A DNA stretch of 64,000 nt from Candidatus Binatia bacterium (GCA_951812575.1 OX638322.1:372001-436000), one strand, 5' to 3'. Positions 41,955-50,951 are shown, counted from the stretch's first letter. Translations and numbers: made by a program. The notes: generated by a model not told the origin, from the sequence alone.

Positions 41955-42940
41955 GAGGACTCAGGGCTTTCCCCGTTACGAAACGACTCGATTGTCTCCG
42001 TAATAGCCTGGATTGCTGCGGGCTGGAGCGTGATATCGACATGCCCAACTCCCGGCAGGAGCGTGACTGGAACCGGCCTTCCAGCCTCCTCGAACACGGC
42101 TGAGAACTGATCAGCATGGAAGATTTCGTCGTCTTGGCCAACCAGGACACGAAGTGGCTGTTCAGCGGCGCCAATATCCGCCCGGTAATCGTTATGGGGT
42201 CGAAAGTTTGTTGCCAGGGCATAGGAGTAGGTAGGCGTTAAGAACTGCTGCGCTTCGGCCGTCAATGCAAAAGCAACCACCGGCAAAGTGTTGAACCGGG
42301 TGATACCGAAACGGTTGAGAAACGTAAGCGCAATAATACGTGCGACCCCGGTTGCGACCCAGCCGCCGGCTCCAGGTCGATACGTTGGCGCATCCTGGTG
42401 AATAAACGGGGCTAACAGCACGTACTGATCAAAGAGTTGCTGTCGCGAACTGGCGGCAAAACGCAAGGCAAAGCCCCCGCCGGACGAAAATCCGACCAGC
42501 GTCCTGGGGCCAGCGGGCTGGACGGCCTCCAGGAAATCCTCCACATCGTCTTCGAGCTGGCCGATGTAGGTAATCTGGCCCTTCGGACCGGACTCTCCGT
42601 GACCGCGCATATCCAGGGCATAGGCCGCATAGCCGGCCTGCGCTAACCCCTTGGCTAAAAGATGGAGGCTGCCACTGCTTGCGGACGACCCATGGATAAG
42701 CACCGCAGACCCCTTGGCTGGGCTTGCGGCGAGCGCGTAGGCCCGAAACGCCAAACGCGCCCCATCCCGAGCGATGTAGCGCTTGAGCTGGGCAAGGTCG
42801 GAGGAGTCCACGCTACGAAACGGCGCGTTGATACTTTTCATCGGAGGGGGCGACTCGGGGCCGCCAAGCACAATGGCCAAGGCGAGCAGCACAGACACGA
42901 CAGCCACCCCTGCAATGAGCACAATCGCTATACGCTTCAT
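41951..42940 (-). CDS. alpha/beta hydrolase, membrane-anchored
   Basis: 329 residues with an N-terminal membrane anchor or signal (IAIVLIAGVAVVSVLLALAIVL). An alpha/beta hydrolase domain follows: oxyanion loop VLIHGSSASSGS, YALDMRGHGESG, nucleophile elbow GFSSGGG (Ser), acid region VLVGQDDEIFHADQF and final His in LPGVGHVDITL. It is a probable lipase/esterase or monoacylglycerol-lipase-like enzyme of the cell envelope; substrate unknown. Convergent with recN, stops overlapping. Confidence 0.88.
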   Translation of the reverse strand: MKRIAIVLIAGVAVVSVLLALAIVLGGPESPPPMKSINAPFRSVDSSDLAQLKRYIARDGARLAFRAYALAASPAKGSAVLIHGSSASSGSLHLLAKGLAQAGYAAYALDMRGHGESGPKGQITYIGQLEDDVEDFLEAVQPAGPRTLVGFSSGGGFALRFAASSRQQLFDQYVLLAPFIHQDAPTYRPGAGGWVATGVARIIALTFLNRFGITRFNTLPVVAFALTAEAQQFLTPTYSYALATNFRPHNDYRADIGAAEQPLRVLVGQDDEIFHADQFSAVFEEAGRPVPVTLLPGVGHVDITLQPAAIQAITETIESFRNGESPESS

Positions 42941-42994
42941 GGGTCCTCCTTGGGAAGGTGAATGATCGGACGCGACGGGGAATGCGCGTAGCTC

Positions 42995-43432
42995 TCAAGC
43001 AATTGCCTGGAATCCAACAATCAAACGCTGTCCTATTGCCGCCAGGGCAGCTTCGAGCCGGGGCAGTTTCGACGGATGGCGAGGATCCAGTAAACGACGC
43101 ACCTCTTTTTCGTCACAGCCCAGTCGCTTTGCCAATCCAGCTTTTGTCATTCGGGCTTCCTGAAGGGCGAGATAGAGGGCGGCCTTGGCCGCGCTGTGCG
43201 CAGCCAGCGGCACCGGGTAACATCCTTGCTTGACAGCAGACGGAAGGGGGATGGGCAGGCCCGTGACAATCCGGTTGACAATGGCTTCGTCGAGACAGTC
43301 GGCTGCCTCGTGCAGGGCGTCTTCGACGTCGTCTCCCTGGGTGATGGCTTCGGGTAAATCGACGAATGTGACGACAAAGCCACCATCCACGGTATCGGGT
43401 TTCAATCTGGCAGGATAAATGAAGCTGTGCAT
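42995..43432 (-). CDS. hicB: HicB family antitoxin
   Basis: 145 residues. The N-terminal partially degraded RNase-H-like HicB domain (YPARLKPDTVDGGFVVTFVDLPEAITQGDDVEDALHEAADCLDEAI) precedes a C-terminal helix-turn-helix (MTKAGLAKRLGCDEKEVRRLLDP). It should bind and block HicA and repress the operon. It begins 9 bases after hicA on the same strand, the usual HicA-then-HicB order. Confidence 0.9.
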   Translation of the reverse strand: MHSFIYPARLKPDTVDGGFVVTFVDLPEAITQGDDVEDALHEAADCLDEAIVNRIVTGLPIPLPSAVKQGCYPVPLAAHSAAKAALYLALQEARMTKAGLAKRLGCDEKEVRRLLDPRHPSKLPRLEAALAAIGQRLIVGFQAIA

Positions 43433-43441
43433 AGGCGTCTC

Positions 43442-43666
43442 CTACGTGCTGCTGAGGCCAAGCTGGTCCAGCATGGCACGCAGCGTTCCTGTTTTGAGCT
43501 CATCCTTGGGGTTCCGAACGATTGTGAACCGTGAACCATAGAATAATGTTCCGTGACTGCCTTTTCCGCGACGGGCAACAAACCGAACTTTTACCTTATT
43601 TGCTCGGCCCAGTTTTCTCACTTTACGGATGAATTCGTTTCCCGTCACAGCTCCTATAACGGACAT
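43442..43666 (-). CDS. hicA: HicA family mRNA interferase toxin
   Basis: 74 residues: TGNEFIRKVRKLGRANKVKVRFV, then the active-site GKGSHGTLFYG with the catalytic His, and PKDELKTGTLRAMLDQLGL. HicA folds as a double-stranded-RNA-binding domain and cleaves mRNA. The frame runs 14 residues further upstream, but ATG 43666 fits the usual length and lies within a palindrome likely to be the operator. The toxin gene precedes hicB. Confidence 0.85.
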   Translation of the reverse strand: MSVIGAVTGNEFIRKVRKLGRANKVKVRFVARRGKGSHGTLFYGSRFTIVRNPKDELKTGTLRAMLDQLGLSST

Positions 43667-43675
43667 TTTTGTCCG
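43660..43675. promoter_or_regulatory. palindrome over the hicA start, candidate operator
   Basis: CGGACA (43660-43665), TTTT, TGTCCG (43670-43675): a perfect 6-bp inverted repeat that includes the hicA start codon. Autorepression by HicB through its helix-turn-helix is known for the family; that this is the site is inference. Confidence 0.45.
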
Positions 43676-43823
43676 CCTGTCAAGCCGAGAGCGCTTCGCG
43701 TCGATCACCTGACGAGGAAAAATGTTTCAGCTTATGCTAATTGAGTTGCTACGCTTCGGGACTCACCAGGAGGCTAGAAGGCGTGGAGAATATCTTCGAA
43801 GGCGCCGCCGGGGATAGGGAAAC

Positions 43824-46031
43824 GTGACCGTGCTGGACCTGCTCAAGAAACATTTCGGCTACGACCAGTTCCGTCCGCTGCAAGCGGAGATCATCGCCAG
43901 CGTGCTGGAGCGGCGCGACACCCTGGTTCTGATGCCTACCGGCGGCGGTAAGTCTCTGTGCTATCAGTTGCCCGCCCTGCGCTTCGACGGGCTGACGCTG
44001 GTGGTCTCGCCGCTGATCGCCCTGATGAAAGACCAAGTCGATACGCTCAAGGCCAACGGAATCGCCGCGGAGTTCATCAATAGCAGCCTGACCTACCCTG
44101 AACTGAACCGCGTGCGGACGCGCGTGCGGCGGAACGCGGTCAAAATTCTGTACGTCGCCCCGGAGCGGCTGGTGTTATCCGGCTTCCGGGATTTCCTGGC
44201 CGGGCTGAAGGTCAGCCTGGTAGCTGTGGACGAGGCGCACTGCATCTCCATGTGGGGCCATGAGTTCCGGCCCGACTACCGCAACTTGGTTGATCTGCGC
44301 CGTCTCCTGCCGGGCGTCCCGTTCATCGCCCTGACCGCCACCGCGACCGAGCAGGTCCGCCGTGACGTTGCCGAACAGCTCGAACTGACGCAGCCGCAGG
44401 AATTCGCCGCTAGCTTCAACCGCGCCAACCTGACCTATAGCGTGCGGCCCAAGCGCAACTCCGTTGATGCGCTGGCGGCTCTGCTCGACGAGTATCGGGG
44501 CGAGTCCTGCATCGTGTACTGCTTTTCGCGCAAGAGCACGGAAGACCTGGCCACTGCGCTGTGCGAGCGGGGTCTGTCCGCCCTGCCCTACCACGCCGGC
44601 CTGGATACTCCGGTGCGCAGCCAGACCCAGGAGAAATTCATCCGTGACGAGGTGCCGATCATCGTGGCGACCATCGCCTTCGGAATGGGCATCGACAAGC
44701 CCGACGTCCGGCTGGTCGTACACTACGACTTGCCCAAGTCACTCGAAGGCTATTACCAGGAGACGGGCCGCGCCGGGCGCGACGGCCTGCCCAGCGAGTG
44801 CGCGCTGTTCTACTCCTACGGTGACAAGGTCAAGCAGGATTTCTTTATCGATCAGATAGAAAACGCGGCCGAGCAACGAAATGCACAGGACAAGCTGGCG
44901 CAGGTGATCGAGTTCTGCGACCTGCAAACCTGCCGCCGTAAATATCTGCTGGCCTACTTCGGCGAAGACTGGCCGCAGGACAACTGCGGGGGGTGCGACG
45001 TATGTCTGACGCCCAGGGAAGAGTTCGACGCCACTGTCATCGCCCAGAAAATCCTATCGGCCATCGTCCGCACGGGGGAGCGGTTCGGTATCGCGCATCT
45101 GAGCCAAGTGCTGCGCGGCGCGAATACCAAACGCATTCGGGAATTGCGGCACGACAGGCTGAGCGTATACGGCATCGTTGGCGACTTCTCGGACGGTGAG
45201 ATCAAAGAGGTGGCCGGTTTGCTGCAAGCCAAGAGTCTGCTGCGCAAGAACAGCTATGCCAGCCTGAGTCTGACACCGACCGGCCGGACATTCCTCAAGA
45301 ATCGTGAGAAACTGATCCTCACGCGTGCCAAACGAGTCGAACCGGCTCTCCGTGTCACCCCGGACTCCGACCCGGCGCAGGTATGGCGCAGACGGGATGC
45401 ACCGCCCCTGGCGGATGAGCAGGCGGACCTCGCCGTTGATGCGGCCCTGTTCGAGCAACTGCGCACCCTGCGGCGCGAGCTGGCCGAGGAGCGCAACGTG
45501 CCGCCGTACGTCATCTTTGGTGACGTGACGCTCAGACAGATGGCAGCCTATTTGCCCCAGAGCCGCGAGAGCCTATCCCGTATCTCGGGGGTAGGCGCGG
45601 CAAAGCTGGAGCAGTGGGGCGAGGCGTTTCTGGAGGTTATTCGTTCGCACGCCGATGAGCAGGGTCTGGCGGAGCGTCCTGTACCGGGCACACGGCGCAG
45701 CAGAGAGTCGCAAGGCAGTAAGGTGAGTCGGCAAGGTTCAACGCATATTGCAACGAAACAGTTGCTTGAGCAGGGCCGATCGCTTGCCGAGGTCGCAACG
45801 GAGCGCGGTCTCTCTGTACGCACGGTAGTCGGCCACGTCGAGAAGCTGGTCGCCGACGATGAGGACTTTGACCTCGGCCCATTGCTGCCGGTATCGGATC
45901 GTCTGGAGGCCATTCAAAACGCGATAGATCGCTCCGGCGCCACCGCCCTGGCTCCGGTCAAAGCGATGCTGGGCAAAGACTACACCTATGAGGAGATCCG
46001 ATTGGTGCGGGCGTTCATGCGTCAAACGTAA
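43824..46031 (+). CDS. recQ: ATP-dependent DNA helicase RecQ
   Basis: 735-residue 3'-5' helicase. Walker A MPTGGGKSLCYQLP, DEAH box AVDEAHCISMWGHEFRPDY, motif VI region YYQETGRAGRDGLPSECALFYSYGD and the zinc-binding RQC cysteines CRRKYLLAYFGE...NCGGCDVC. A winged-helix RQC region and an HRDC domain (EERNVPPYVIFGDVTLRQMA) follow. The C-terminus adds a helix-turn-helix (TKQLLEQGRSLAEVATERGLSVRTV), common in longer RecQs. GTG start with a GGGGATAGGG upstream. Base use looks slightly more GC-rich and uniform than the neighbours. It stands alone. Confidence 0.94.
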   Translation: MTVLDLLKKHFGYDQFRPLQAEIIASVLERRDTLVLMPTGGGKSLCYQLPALRFDGLTLVVSPLIALMKDQVDTLKANGIAAEFINSSLTYPELNRVRTRVRRNAVKILYVAPERLVLSGFRDFLAGLKVSLVAVDEAHCISMWGHEFRPDYRNLVDLRRLLPGVPFIALTATATEQVRRDVAEQLELTQPQEFAASFNRANLTYSVRPKRNSVDALAALLDEYRGESCIVYCFSRKSTEDLATALCERGLSALPYHAGLDTPVRSQTQEKFIRDEVPIIVATIAFGMGIDKPDVRLVVHYDLPKSLEGYYQETGRAGRDGLPSECALFYSYGDKVKQDFFIDQIENAAEQRNAQDKLAQVIEFCDLQTCRRKYLLAYFGEDWPQDNCGGCDVCLTPREEFDATVIAQKILSAIVRTGERFGIAHLSQVLRGANTKRIRELRHDRLSVYGIVGDFSDGEIKEVAGLLQAKSLLRKNSYASLSLTPTGRTFLKNREKLILTRAKRVEPALRVTPDSDPAQVWRRRDAPPLADEQADLAVDAALFEQLRTLRRELAEERNVPPYVIFGDVTLRQMAAYLPQSRESLSRISGVGAAKLEQWGEAFLEVIRSHADEQGLAERPVPGTRRSRESQGSKVSRQGSTHIATKQLLEQGRSLAEVATERGLSVRTVVGHVEKLVADDEDFDLGPLLPVSDRLEAIQNAIDRSGATALAPVKAMLGKDYTYEEIRLVRAFMRQT

Positions 46032-46246
46032 TGACTGGCGTGCAACGTTGTCCCATCCCGTTAGTCGGGCGCTTCAGTAGGCCTCCAGCTTCCCTCACCG
46101 GCCGCGCACTCCCATTATCCACGGGCTGTACGTCCGTATTGGGCGCCCAGATATTTTGTCTTAACCCGCTTGCAACCAGACCGCAGAGTGGCCTACCCTG
46201 ACAAGGATCGTCAAAAGACGGAACACTCGATAACGAGGGAATCAGT

Positions 46247-47269
46247 ATGGATAAGACCCTTATGCTTGCGCTCTACCGCGACATGATTCGCATTCGGCGC
46301 TTTGAGGAAGAAGCGGCGCGTTCGTATTCGCGGGGCAAAATTGGCGGCTTTCTGCACTTGTATAATGGCCAAGAGGCGGTGGCGGTTGGGGCGATGTCGG
46401 CGGTTGAGCCCACGGATTACATCGTGGCGACCTATCGGGACCACGGCCATTACCTGGCCCGGGTTGGGGATATGAATGCGGCCATGGCGGAACTGTTCGG
46501 CAAGGTGGATGGCTGTGCCAAGGGCCGGGGCGGCTCCATGCATTATTTTGATGTGGCGAAACGCTTTATGGGCGGCCACGCCATTGTCGGCGGTCATGTG
46601 CCCATCGCCGCGGGGATTGCCTTTGCCTCGAAATATCGGGGCGAGCCGGATGTGACTCTGTGTTTCTTTGGCGAAGGAACGGCCAATATGGGCGCCTTTC
46701 ACGAGGGCCTGTCGCTGGCCGCGCTGTGGAAGCTGCCCGTCATCTTTATTTGCGAGAACAATCTCTATTCCATGGGTACACCCCTGTATCGGACCCTGGC
46801 GGTCGAGGATGTCGCCGTGCGGGCCAAGGGCTACCCCATGGCCCAGGAGATTGTGAACGGCGATGATGTGCTTGAGGTCCGAGAAGTCATTCGCCACGCG
46901 GCCAAACGCGCCCGGACCGAGAGTTTACCCATTCTGATTGAAGCCAAGACCTACCGTTTTCGGGGTCATTCCATGTCCGACCCAGCCAAGTACCGCACCA
47001 AGGAAGAAGTCAAAGAGTGGATGAAGCGCGACCCCATCCGGCTTCTGGCCGAACGCATCTATGCGCTGGGCATTGCCAACGAAGAACAGCTCAAAGCCGT
47101 TGACGAAGCCGCCAAACAAGAGGTGGCAGGGGCGGTGCAGTTTGCCGACGAATCCCCATCGCCCGACACAGCCACGCTGTTTGATGACATCTACTACGAA
47201 CCAGAGCACCACGAGCAGGACGAAAAGGTTGTGCCGCTCGAAAAGCGCCGTCAGCAGGCGAGCGTGTAA
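46247..47269 (+). CDS. pdhA: pyruvate dehydrogenase E1 component alpha subunit
   Basis: 340 residues, second E1 alpha of the window. MIRIRRFEEEAARSYSRGKIGGFLHLYNGQEA, KGRGGSMHYFDV and RFRGHSMSDPAKYRTKEEV are typical of pyruvate dehydrogenase E1 alpha. The thiamine-diphosphate motif reads GEGTANMG (142-149) instead of GDG, then CENN (N171, N172). The Asp-to-Glu change is conservative but touches a Mg ligand. It pairs with pdhB after 101 bases holding two dispersed repeats. No E2 follows, so it must share E2/E3 from elsewhere, perhaps the E2 at 358-1575. Confidence 0.9.
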   Translation: MDKTLMLALYRDMIRIRRFEEEAARSYSRGKIGGFLHLYNGQEAVAVGAMSAVEPTDYIVATYRDHGHYLARVGDMNAAMAELFGKVDGCAKGRGGSMHYFDVAKRFMGGHAIVGGHVPIAAGIAFASKYRGEPDVTLCFFGEGTANMGAFHEGLSLAALWKLPVIFICENNLYSMGTPLYRTLAVEDVAVRAKGYPMAQEIVNGDDVLEVREVIRHAAKRARTESLPILIEAKTYRFRGHSMSDPAKYRTKEEVKEWMKRDPIRLLAERIYALGIANEEQLKAVDEAAKQEVAGAVQFADESPSPDTATLFDDIYYEPEHHEQDEKVVPLEKRRQQASV

Positions 47270-47270
47270 A

Positions 47271-47353
47271 CCCTCACCCCTGCCCCTCTCCCAGAGGGAG
47301 AGGGGAAAATTCAGTTCCCTCTCCCCTGGAGGGAGAGGGCTAGGGTGAGGGGG
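47271..47353. repeat. dispersed CCCTCTCCC/GAGGGGG repeats, inverted pair (copies 3 and 4)
   Basis: An inverted partial copy (47271-47305) faces a full copy (47317-47353) in the pdhA-pdhB gap. The pair could fold into a long structure between the two genes and might adjust the ratio of the two subunits. Same family as 13811, 24232 and 48414. Confidence 0.82.
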
Positions 47354-47370
47354 AAAAGGAGAACACACAT

Positions 47371-48348
47371 ATGCGAGAGCTGACATACCGAGAGGCGTTG
47401 CGAGAGGCCATGGCGGAAGAGATGGAACGCGACGAGCGCGTATTCCTCATGGGCGAAGAGGTCGGCCACTATAATGGCGCCTACAAAGTGTCCGAGGGCC
47501 TGCTCGACCGTTTTGGTGAGCGCCGCGTGGTGGATACGCCGATTGCGGAAACCGGCTTTGCCGGGGTGGGGATAGGCGCGGCCATGGTTGGGCTGCGGCC
47601 CATCATCGAGTTCATGACCTGGAATTTTTCGCTGTGCGCCTATGACCAACTCGTCAATAACGCGGCCAAACTGCGCTATATGTCGGGTGGACAGATTACC
47701 CTGCCGATCGTCTTTCGTGGCCCAGGTGGGGCCGCGCACCAACTGGCCGCCCAGCACTCCCAGGCGGTCGAGAGCCTGTACGCCTATGTACCGGGGTTAA
47801 AGGTGATTGCGCCCTCAACCCCGGCCGATGCCAAGGGCTTGCTGAAAACTGCCATCCGCGATGAAAACCCGGTGATCTTTATTGAGGGTGAAGTCCTGTA
47901 TGGACACAAAGGGCAGGTCCAGGACGAGGAGTATCAGATTCCGCTCGGACGGGGCGAGGTCAAACGGGCGGGCCAGGACGTGACGATTGTCGCCTGGTCC
48001 AAGATGGTCCATGCAGCCCTGAACGCAGCCACCGAGCTGGCAAAAGAGGGCGTTGAGCTCGAAGTGATCGATCCGCGCACCCTTCGTCCGCTGGACGACC
48101 GGCTGATTTTTGATTCGGTCAAAAAGACCAACCGCTGTATTATCGTCGAGGAGGGCTGGCCGTTTGCCGGCCTGGGGGCCGAGATCGCCTACCGCATCAT
48201 GAAAGAGGGCTTTGATTATCTGGACGCGCCGGTCGTGCGGGTCACTGGCGAAGATGTGCCCATGCCCTACGCCAAAAATCTGGAGCACGAAGTCTTCCCC
48301 GGTGTTGAAAAAATCGTCCGCGCGGTCAGAGATGTGCTGTACAACTGA
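47371..48348 (+). CDS. pdhB: pyruvate dehydrogenase E1 component beta subunit
   Basis: 325-residue E1 beta: LTYREALREAMAEEMERDERVFLMGEEVG, TPIAETGFAGVGIGAAMVGL, the FMTWNFSLCAYDQLVNNAAKLRYMSGGQ segment, HSQAVESLYAYVPGLKV and the C-terminal IDPRTLRPLDDRLIFDSVKKTNR. Pyrimidine-binding domain first, transketolase C-terminal domain second. AAAAGGAG precedes ATG by 9 bases. It forms an alpha2beta2 enzyme with the product of the upstream gene. Confidence 0.93.
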   Translation: MRELTYREALREAMAEEMERDERVFLMGEEVGHYNGAYKVSEGLLDRFGERRVVDTPIAETGFAGVGIGAAMVGLRPIIEFMTWNFSLCAYDQLVNNAAKLRYMSGGQITLPIVFRGPGGAAHQLAAQHSQAVESLYAYVPGLKVIAPSTPADAKGLLKTAIRDENPVIFIEGEVLYGHKGQVQDEEYQIPLGRGEVKRAGQDVTIVAWSKMVHAALNAATELAKEGVELEVIDPRTLRPLDDRLIFDSVKKTNRCIIVEEGWPFAGLGAEIAYRIMKEGFDYLDAPVVRVTGEDVPMPYAKNLEHEVFPGVEKIVRAVRDVLYN

Positions 48349-48360
48349 TAGAGCAGGCCG

Positions 48361-48403
48361 GGCAACCACAGAGGGCCGGACAACCACAGGGGGTTGCCCC
48401 TAC
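48361..48403. repeat. GTAGGGGCAACCCCC...GGTTGCC repeat, copy A
   Basis: CAACCACAGGGGGTTGCCCC then TAC at 48381-48403, preceded by a diverged unit from 48361. Related copies are at 50952-50978 and 52281-52309. Each can fold as GGGGCAACC/GGTTGCCC-type arms. Intergenic, just after pdhB. Confidence 0.7.
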
Positions 48404-48413
48404 ATTTTTCATT

Positions 48414-48450
48414 CCCTCTCCCCTGGAGGGAGAGGGCTAGGGTGAGGGGG
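48414..48450. repeat. dispersed CCCTCTCCC/GAGGGGG repeat, copy 5
   Basis: Same 37-base sequence as 24232-24268 and 47317-47353. It overlaps the 3' end of the TPR lipoprotein gene (stop at 48437) and contributes its last codons (NTPSP), showing that the repeat can define a protein end. Confidence 0.85.
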
Positions 48451-48949
48451 TGTTCTCGTCCCTTGTGGCCCTGGAACCACCAGTAAGGCTGTCCAGTTGG
48501 CGTTGCGCCCGTGAAAAACGAGAGTTGATCTTTAGCGCCGCTTCAAAGGCCGCCCGCGCCGCCTCGGACTGACCCAGCCGCAGATAGACCTCTCCTAATT
48601 CATAGTGGGCCACATCATCGCTCGGGCAGATCGCCAAGCCGGCCTGATAATAGGCGACGGCCGTTGTATCATCAGTTGCTTTTCGGGCGGCGTCAAAGTC
48701 GTTAAACGCCCGGTTGCAGGCCTCGTTCTGCTGTTGTTGCTGAGCGTGTTGTTGTTGGAGGGCCTCGGTTTCTTGCCGTAACTGCTCGGCTTCCTGGCGT
48801 AAACGCTCGATTTCCGCCCGCTGCTGTTCGAGGACGCTCGTGTCGAACAGGCTACACGAGGCCAGGAATACGCCCAAGACCATGACGCCGAACAGGTTAC
48901 TGTAGGGGCGGGTTTGAAACCCGCCCCTACTCGCTATTGCAGTAGACAT
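48437..48949 (-). CDS. TPR lipoprotein with coiled coil
   Basis: Up to 170 residues. A lipobox (MVLGVFLASCS) is followed by a coiled coil rich in Glu/Gln (QQRAEIERLRQEAEQLRQETE) and two TPR motifs (AVAYYQAGLAICPSDDVAHYELGEVYLR, AARAAFEAALKINSRFSRAQ). The size and layout resemble YbgF/CpoB-like envelope accessory lipoproteins, but no Tol/Pal genes are near. ATG 48883 immediately precedes the lipoprotein signal and is the likelier start; the extra 22 codons upstream are encoded by the palindrome at 48902-48930. Confidence 0.75.
   Translation of the reverse strand: MSTAIASRGGFQTRPYSNLFGVMVLGVFLASCSLFDTSVLEQQRAEIERLRQEAEQLRQETEALQQQHAQQQQQNEACNRAFNDFDAARKATDDTTAVAYYQAGLAICPSDDVAHYELGEVYLRLGQSEAARAAFEAALKINSRFSRAQRQLDSLTGGSRATRDENTPSP
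48902..48930. repeat. 29-bp perfect palindrome GTAGGGGCGGGTTT/AAACCCGCCCCTAC
   Basis: Perfect 14-bp arms around one G (48916). Related to the GGCGGGTTGCACACCCACC repeats at 37032 and 37410. It lies at the front of the TPR lipoprotein gene and would form a strong hairpin in its leader. Confidence 0.85.
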
Positions 48950-48976
48950 ACTTGGGTCATGCTCCGTTTGCCGGGC

Positions 48977-49753
48977 TTAAAAATTATCTTTCAGATAACG
49001 GGTCTTTTCCAGCACGGACACGGGGTCGAGGGCGAGTCCGGGGAAGGACTGTTGCACATGCTCTTGCAGTTCAGAGCTGTCTACCCGGACAAAGGGGTTG
49101 ATCTCTTTTTCCTCGCCCACCGTACCCGGAATGGTCGGCTGGTTTTTGGCCCGCAGTTCCTCGGCCCAGCGCAGCTTTTCCTGAAGTTTCACATTGCCCG
49201 GCTCCAGGCTGAGGGCGAAGTTCAGGTTGGTGACGGTGTACTCATGCCCGCAGTAAATCCTGGTGTCGTCCGGTAACTGCATCAGCGTGACCATATTGTT
49301 GTGCATATCCGAAGCGGTTCCCTCGAACAGCCGTCCACAACCGGCAATAAAGAGCGTATCGCCGGTAAAAACCGATTTTTCCGCTTCAAAATAGGCGGCA
49401 ATATGGCCGCTGGTATGACACGGGATAAAGAGAAAGCGCGCTTCGAGGTTTCCGATACGAACCGTATCGCCCTCATCGACCATATTGGTAATGCACGGCG
49501 TGCGCGTCTCGTCCCGCTTATGGCCGTAGACCTTGAGCTGCGGAAATTCTTGCACAAGTTCTTTATTCCCGCCCACATGATCCCAGTGATGGTGGGTATT
49601 GATGATGGTCGTAAAGTTCACGCCCTCGCGCTTGATCGCGGCGGCAACCGGACCGGCCTCGGACGGATCAACAACGCCAGCCTCGTTGGTCGCTTCATCA
49701 ATCAGCACATAGGCGTAATTATCGGACAACACGGGGATGGGAAGGATTTTCAT
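48977..49753 (-). CDS. gloB: hydroxyacylglutathione hydrolase (glyoxalase II)
   Basis: 258-residue metallo-beta-lactamase-fold enzyme that hydrolyses S-lactoylglutathione in methylglyoxal detoxification. NTHHHWDHVGGN carries the metal site, with further ligands in IPCHTSGHIAAYF, VFTGDTLFIAGCGRLFEGT and YCGHEYTVTNLNFA. The C-terminal helical substrate domain ends in NPFVRV. ATG 49753 with AGGAG 7 bases upstream; the frame is open further upstream but not protein-like. It lies 23 bases after the amidohydrolase gene, likely one transcript. Confidence 0.92.
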   Translation of the reverse strand: MKILPIPVLSDNYAYVLIDEATNEAGVVDPSEAGPVAAAIKREGVNFTTIINTHHHWDHVGGNKELVQEFPQLKVYGHKRDETRTPCITNMVDEGDTVRIGNLEARFLFIPCHTSGHIAAYFEAEKSVFTGDTLFIAGCGRLFEGTASDMHNNMVTLMQLPDDTRIYCGHEYTVTNLNFALSLEPGNVKLQEKLRWAEELRAKNQPTIPGTVGEEKEINPFVRVDSSELQEHVQQSFPGLALDPVSVLEKTRYLKDNF

Positions 49754-49776
49754 AGGTCTCTCCTGACTGCGTTGTT

Positions 49777-50925
49777 TTACTGCTCCATGGGAAAGCCATA
49801 CAGCTTGGCCGCGTTTTCGTAGACGAGCTTGCGGCGAACGTCTTCGGACAGATGAGCGAGCTGCTTGTGCAGAAATTCCTGTGAATCCGGCCATACCCCG
49901 TCGGGATGCGGAAAGTCCGAGCCCCACATCACGTTGTTGACGCCGACGCGCTCGATCATATCCAGGCCGGTCTGGTCCTGCTGAAAGGTGGCGTACATCT
50001 GCCGGTACCAATACTCGCTCGGTTTCATGCTGAGTTCGAGGTCCTGAAACTGATCTTCCCACTCATAGTCCATGCGTTCCAGGACGTAGGGAATCCAGCC
50101 GATGCCGGCTTCACCAATCACCACTCGACACTGAGGGTAGCGCTCCAAGGCGCCACCATAGATCACCGCCCCGATAAAGCCGGCGGTAGCAATCTGAAAT
50201 TCGGTCAGCACGGTGGCCAGCCACATCCGCTTGGAGCGGCGGTCTGTGGCCCAGGTCATGTCAAGCTTGGGCCCGATGGTGTGCAGATGAATCGGCAGGC
50301 CGGTATCGTGCGAGGCTTCCCAGACCGGGTCCCAGTCGAGATGCCACAGCGGCATCATGCTGTGACGGACGGGCAACTCGGCTCCTTTAAGGCCCATTTT
50401 TGCGCAGCGACGCACTTCCTCTGCCGTTTTCTCGGGAGACGAGGCCGGCAGACTGGCAACTGCGGCAAAACGACCAGGCGCGGCATGGCAGAAGTCCGCG
50501 GCAAAATCGTTGTAAATCCTGACAACCAGGTCAGTCACTTCGGGGTCATCAATCCGAAAGGCGGCGCCGAGGATGCCGTAGATGACCTCCCCCACAACAC
50601 CATCCCGTTCCTGGTCCTTGATTCGCAACTCAGGCACGGTCGTGCGCATAATCCCCTTGCTCTGATCCTCGTACAGACCGGTTGAGGCCATGCGGTCGGC
50701 CCGATGAATCTGGCCGGGAATATATTGCCGTCCGGCCGAACCCATCCCGCCAACCAGACCCATACTGGTCCCGTTATGGGCCACCCAGGTTTTGCCCTCC
50801 GGGGCGTTTACCACCCGAGGCATTTTGTCTTTGAGATGGGCCGGAGCATTCTCGGTAAAAAGAGTGGCCGGCAAACACGGAATATCCATATGGCCATCAG
50901 CCGAGATGACCGGGTGATTAAACAT
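49777..50925 (-). CDS. amidohydrolase-2 family protein
   Basis: 382-residue TIM-barrel hydrolase or decarboxylase of the amidohydrolase-2 group (relatives include ACMSD and resorcylate decarboxylases). Landmarks: VISADGHMDIP (DxHxD in place of the usual DxHxH), ELPVRHSMMPLWHLDWDPVWEA, PIHLHTIGP (metal His) and NNVMWGSDFPHPDGVWPDS with the conserved Asp. Such genes are numerous in Tectomicrobia-like genomes; the substrate is not known. ATG 50925. Followed by gloB. Confidence 0.85.
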   Translation of the reverse strand: MFNHPVISADGHMDIPCLPATLFTENAPAHLKDKMPRVVNAPEGKTWVAHNGTSMGLVGGMGSAGRQYIPGQIHRADRMASTGLYEDQSKGIMRTTVPELRIKDQERDGVVGEVIYGILGAAFRIDDPEVTDLVVRIYNDFAADFCHAAPGRFAAVASLPASSPEKTAEEVRRCAKMGLKGAELPVRHSMMPLWHLDWDPVWEASHDTGLPIHLHTIGPKLDMTWATDRRSKRMWLATVLTEFQIATAGFIGAVIYGGALERYPQCRVVIGEAGIGWIPYVLERMDYEWEDQFQDLELSMKPSEYWYRQMYATFQQDQTGLDMIERVGVNNVMWGSDFPHPDGVWPDSQEFLHKQLAHLSEDVRRKLVYENAAKLYGFPMEQ

Positions 50926-50951
50926 GGCGCGTCCTCCATCCTGGTGAACAA

